Below are positions 62,956 through 64,000 of a stretch of 64,000 nucleotides of DNA, piece by piece. A program made the translations under genes and the position numbers. Source of the DNA: Rhodanobacter sp. B04 (GTDB lineage: Bacteria > Pseudomonadota > Gammaproteobacteria > Xanthomonadales > Rhodanobacteraceae); contig NZ_MUNV01000005.1 of assembly GCF_002001125.1 (NCBI RefSeq), positions 558,001 through 622,000 of the forward strand. The letters run 5' to 3'. The number at the start of each line of letters is the position of its first letter. Position 1 is the first letter of the stretch. The notes under the pieces are model-generated. The model had not been told where the DNA came from, searched no databases, and was given only the letters and a program-made list of their open reading frames with translations.

Positions 62956-64000
62956 CTACAACTTGTAGTTGAAGCCAAGCAGCACGGTGCGCCCCCAGGT
63001 GTCGTATTCCAGCGGACGGGTCAGCGGCACGTTGTTGGCGAGCGTGGAGACCTGCACCGTCGAGTCCGCCGAGTTGCCCAGGTTGTTGACCTGCAACAGG
63101 ATCGACAGCCCGTCGAGGCGTCCGCTGGAGAACGCATAGCCCAACTGCAGATCGGTCTGGCGGTTGGCCAGGATCTTGGTGTAGCCAAGCTGATCGAACA
63201 AGGCCACGGCCTCGCCGGTGAACGACGAGCGATAGCGTTCGGCCACGCGCACGGAGAACCCGTAGCGTTCATAGAACAAGGTCAGGTTCGCCACTTTTCG
63301 CGACAGGCCGGGCAGCGTGCTCGGACTGCCCGGAATCGCCGAAATGGAGCTGGTCGGGATCGAGCTGTTGGTCAGCGAGTAGTTGGCCTGCACGCCGAAC
63401 CCTTCCAGCGCATGCGCCAGCAAGCCGCCCTCCAGCGAGCCGGACAGCTCCAGGCCGTCCATCTTGCCGCCGGTGCCGTTCTCCGGCGTGGTGAACGAGC
63501 CGATGTTGCTGGTCGGGATCAACGTCGGAGTGTCGTTGGTGTAATGCGAGAAGTCGTAGTTGAGGACGGTCTGGTTGTAGATGTAGTTCAGCAGGTTCTT
63601 GTGGAACACCGCCGCCGCCACGTAACTCGCCTCGCCGAAATACTTTTCCCACGACAGGTCGGTACCGACCGCGACGTAAGGCCGCAACTGGGGATTGCCG
63701 CCGCTGCCGGTCCAGAGCACCTGTCCCGCGGCCGGACCATCGGTGACTTTCGCCACATAGGCGGACGTGGAAACCTTCTCGTCATCGATGCGGCCGCGCG
63801 CCATGGTCTTGGCCAGGCCGAAGCGCAGGTATTGGCGGTTGCCGAGGTCGGCCTTCAGGTTCAGGCTCGGCAGCACGTTGTTGTACGACGCGCCGCCGGC
63901 AATCCTGCCGACCAGCGTATTGCCATCGGTCTGCAGCGCATCGGAGGATTGATCGGTATGCACGAACTGCACGCCGACATTGCCACCCACCGGGATGCCG
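62956..64000 (-). CDS. TonB-dependent outer-membrane receptor, C-terminal part
   Basis: This is the C-terminal 348 codons of an outer-membrane receptor whose start lies beyond the right edge. The frame shows alternating hydrophobic strands, such as YLRFGLAKTMARGRID, YVAAAVFHKNLLNYIYNQ, ANLTLFYERYGFSVRVAERY and LSILLQVNNLGNSADST. It ends WGRTVLLGFNYKL, close to the terminal aromatic outer-membrane signature. The gene precedes GH3 by about 203 bases on the same strand. Such pairs import oligosaccharides; a glucan ligand is inferred from its neighbours. Confidence 0.92.
   Translation of the reverse strand, partial: GIPVGGNVGVQFVHTDQSSDALQTDGNTLVGRIAGGASYNNVLPSLNLKADLGNRQYLRFGLAKTMARGRIDDEKVSTSAYVAKVTDGPAAGQVLWTGSGGNPQLRPYVAVGTDLSWEKYFGEASYVAAAVFHKNLLNYIYNQTVLNYDFSHYTNDTPTLIPTSNIGSFTTPENGTGGKMDGLELSGSLEGGLLAHALEGFGVQANYSLTNSSIPTSSISAIPGSPSTLPGLSRKVANLTLFYERYGFSVRVAERYRSSFTGEAVALFDQLGYTKILANRQTDLQLGYAFSSGRLDGLSILLQVNNLGNSADSTVQVSTLANNVPLTRPLEYDTWGRTVLLGFNYKL

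Overview
The window is a GC-rich bacterial chromosome segment packed with conventional genes. It contains no phage, plasmid, transposase or CRISPR signature. The gene content suggests a gammaproteobacterium of the Xanthomonadales (Lysobacterales), most like the Rhodanobacteraceae (Rhodanobacter/Dyella/Frateuria). Pointers are an alpha/beta-type pyruvate dehydrogenase operon, a PepSY-PhoP-PhoQ-like operon, a long TrpRS with an extra C-terminal domain, CRP/Clp-type palindromes, and a TonB-dependent receptor next to glycoside hydrolases. This assignment is inference from gene families, not from a database search.

Layout. 0-7.8 kb: the end of an S1/P1 nuclease gene, gap, a truncated globin, tpx, a DUF2058 gene, then the tyrosine-degradation operon hppD-hmgA-fah with a divergent MarR regulator whose probable operator lies in the hppD promoter spacer. 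7.9-12 kb: two tandem POT peptide transporters and kynA, so peptide uptake sits beside tyrosine and tryptophan catabolism. 12.3-15.9 kb: pdhA-pdhB-pdhC, with a long hairpin repeat before pdhC. 15.9-20.3 kb: two coupled small genes, a VOC protein, trpS and arginase. 20.3-22.8 kb: a gene-poor stretch with two small conserved-looking genes, two CRP-type sites, an orphan terminator and tRNA-Thr. 22.8-31 kb: a SPOR protein, coaX, birA, mtfA, a PhoPQ-like two-component operon, dusA and fpr.

31-40.7 kb: DUF456, a DUF885 peptidase, a TfoX-like gene, hemolysin III, a candidate small RNA with C-rich loops, a TonB-like protein, a cysteine dioxygenase-like/FAD protein/cardiolipin synthase run, and nicotinamidase. 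40.7-52.7 kb: mostly single genes, including a PIN protein, a Kir-type potassium channel, a quinone oxidoreductase, a HAD hydrolase, TrmO, a MASE2-GGDEF cyclase, an M48 peptidase and an acyltransferase. 52.8-58.3 kb: an Hsp70-like protein, a DUF6765 protein, an M14 peptidase and an alkaline-phosphatase-superfamily enzyme. 58.5-64 kb: GH30, GH3 and a TonB-dependent receptor cut by the window edge, which look like a beta-glucan uptake and degradation locus.

The most interesting non-protein signals are the operator inside the hppD promoter, two orphan terminators that may end small RNAs, and two long hairpins built from short purine-rich repeats. The most interesting protein observations are the YegP-like domain on TrpRS, the altered active-site motif in the E2 subunit, and the P1-nuclease-like motif in the DUF6765 protein.
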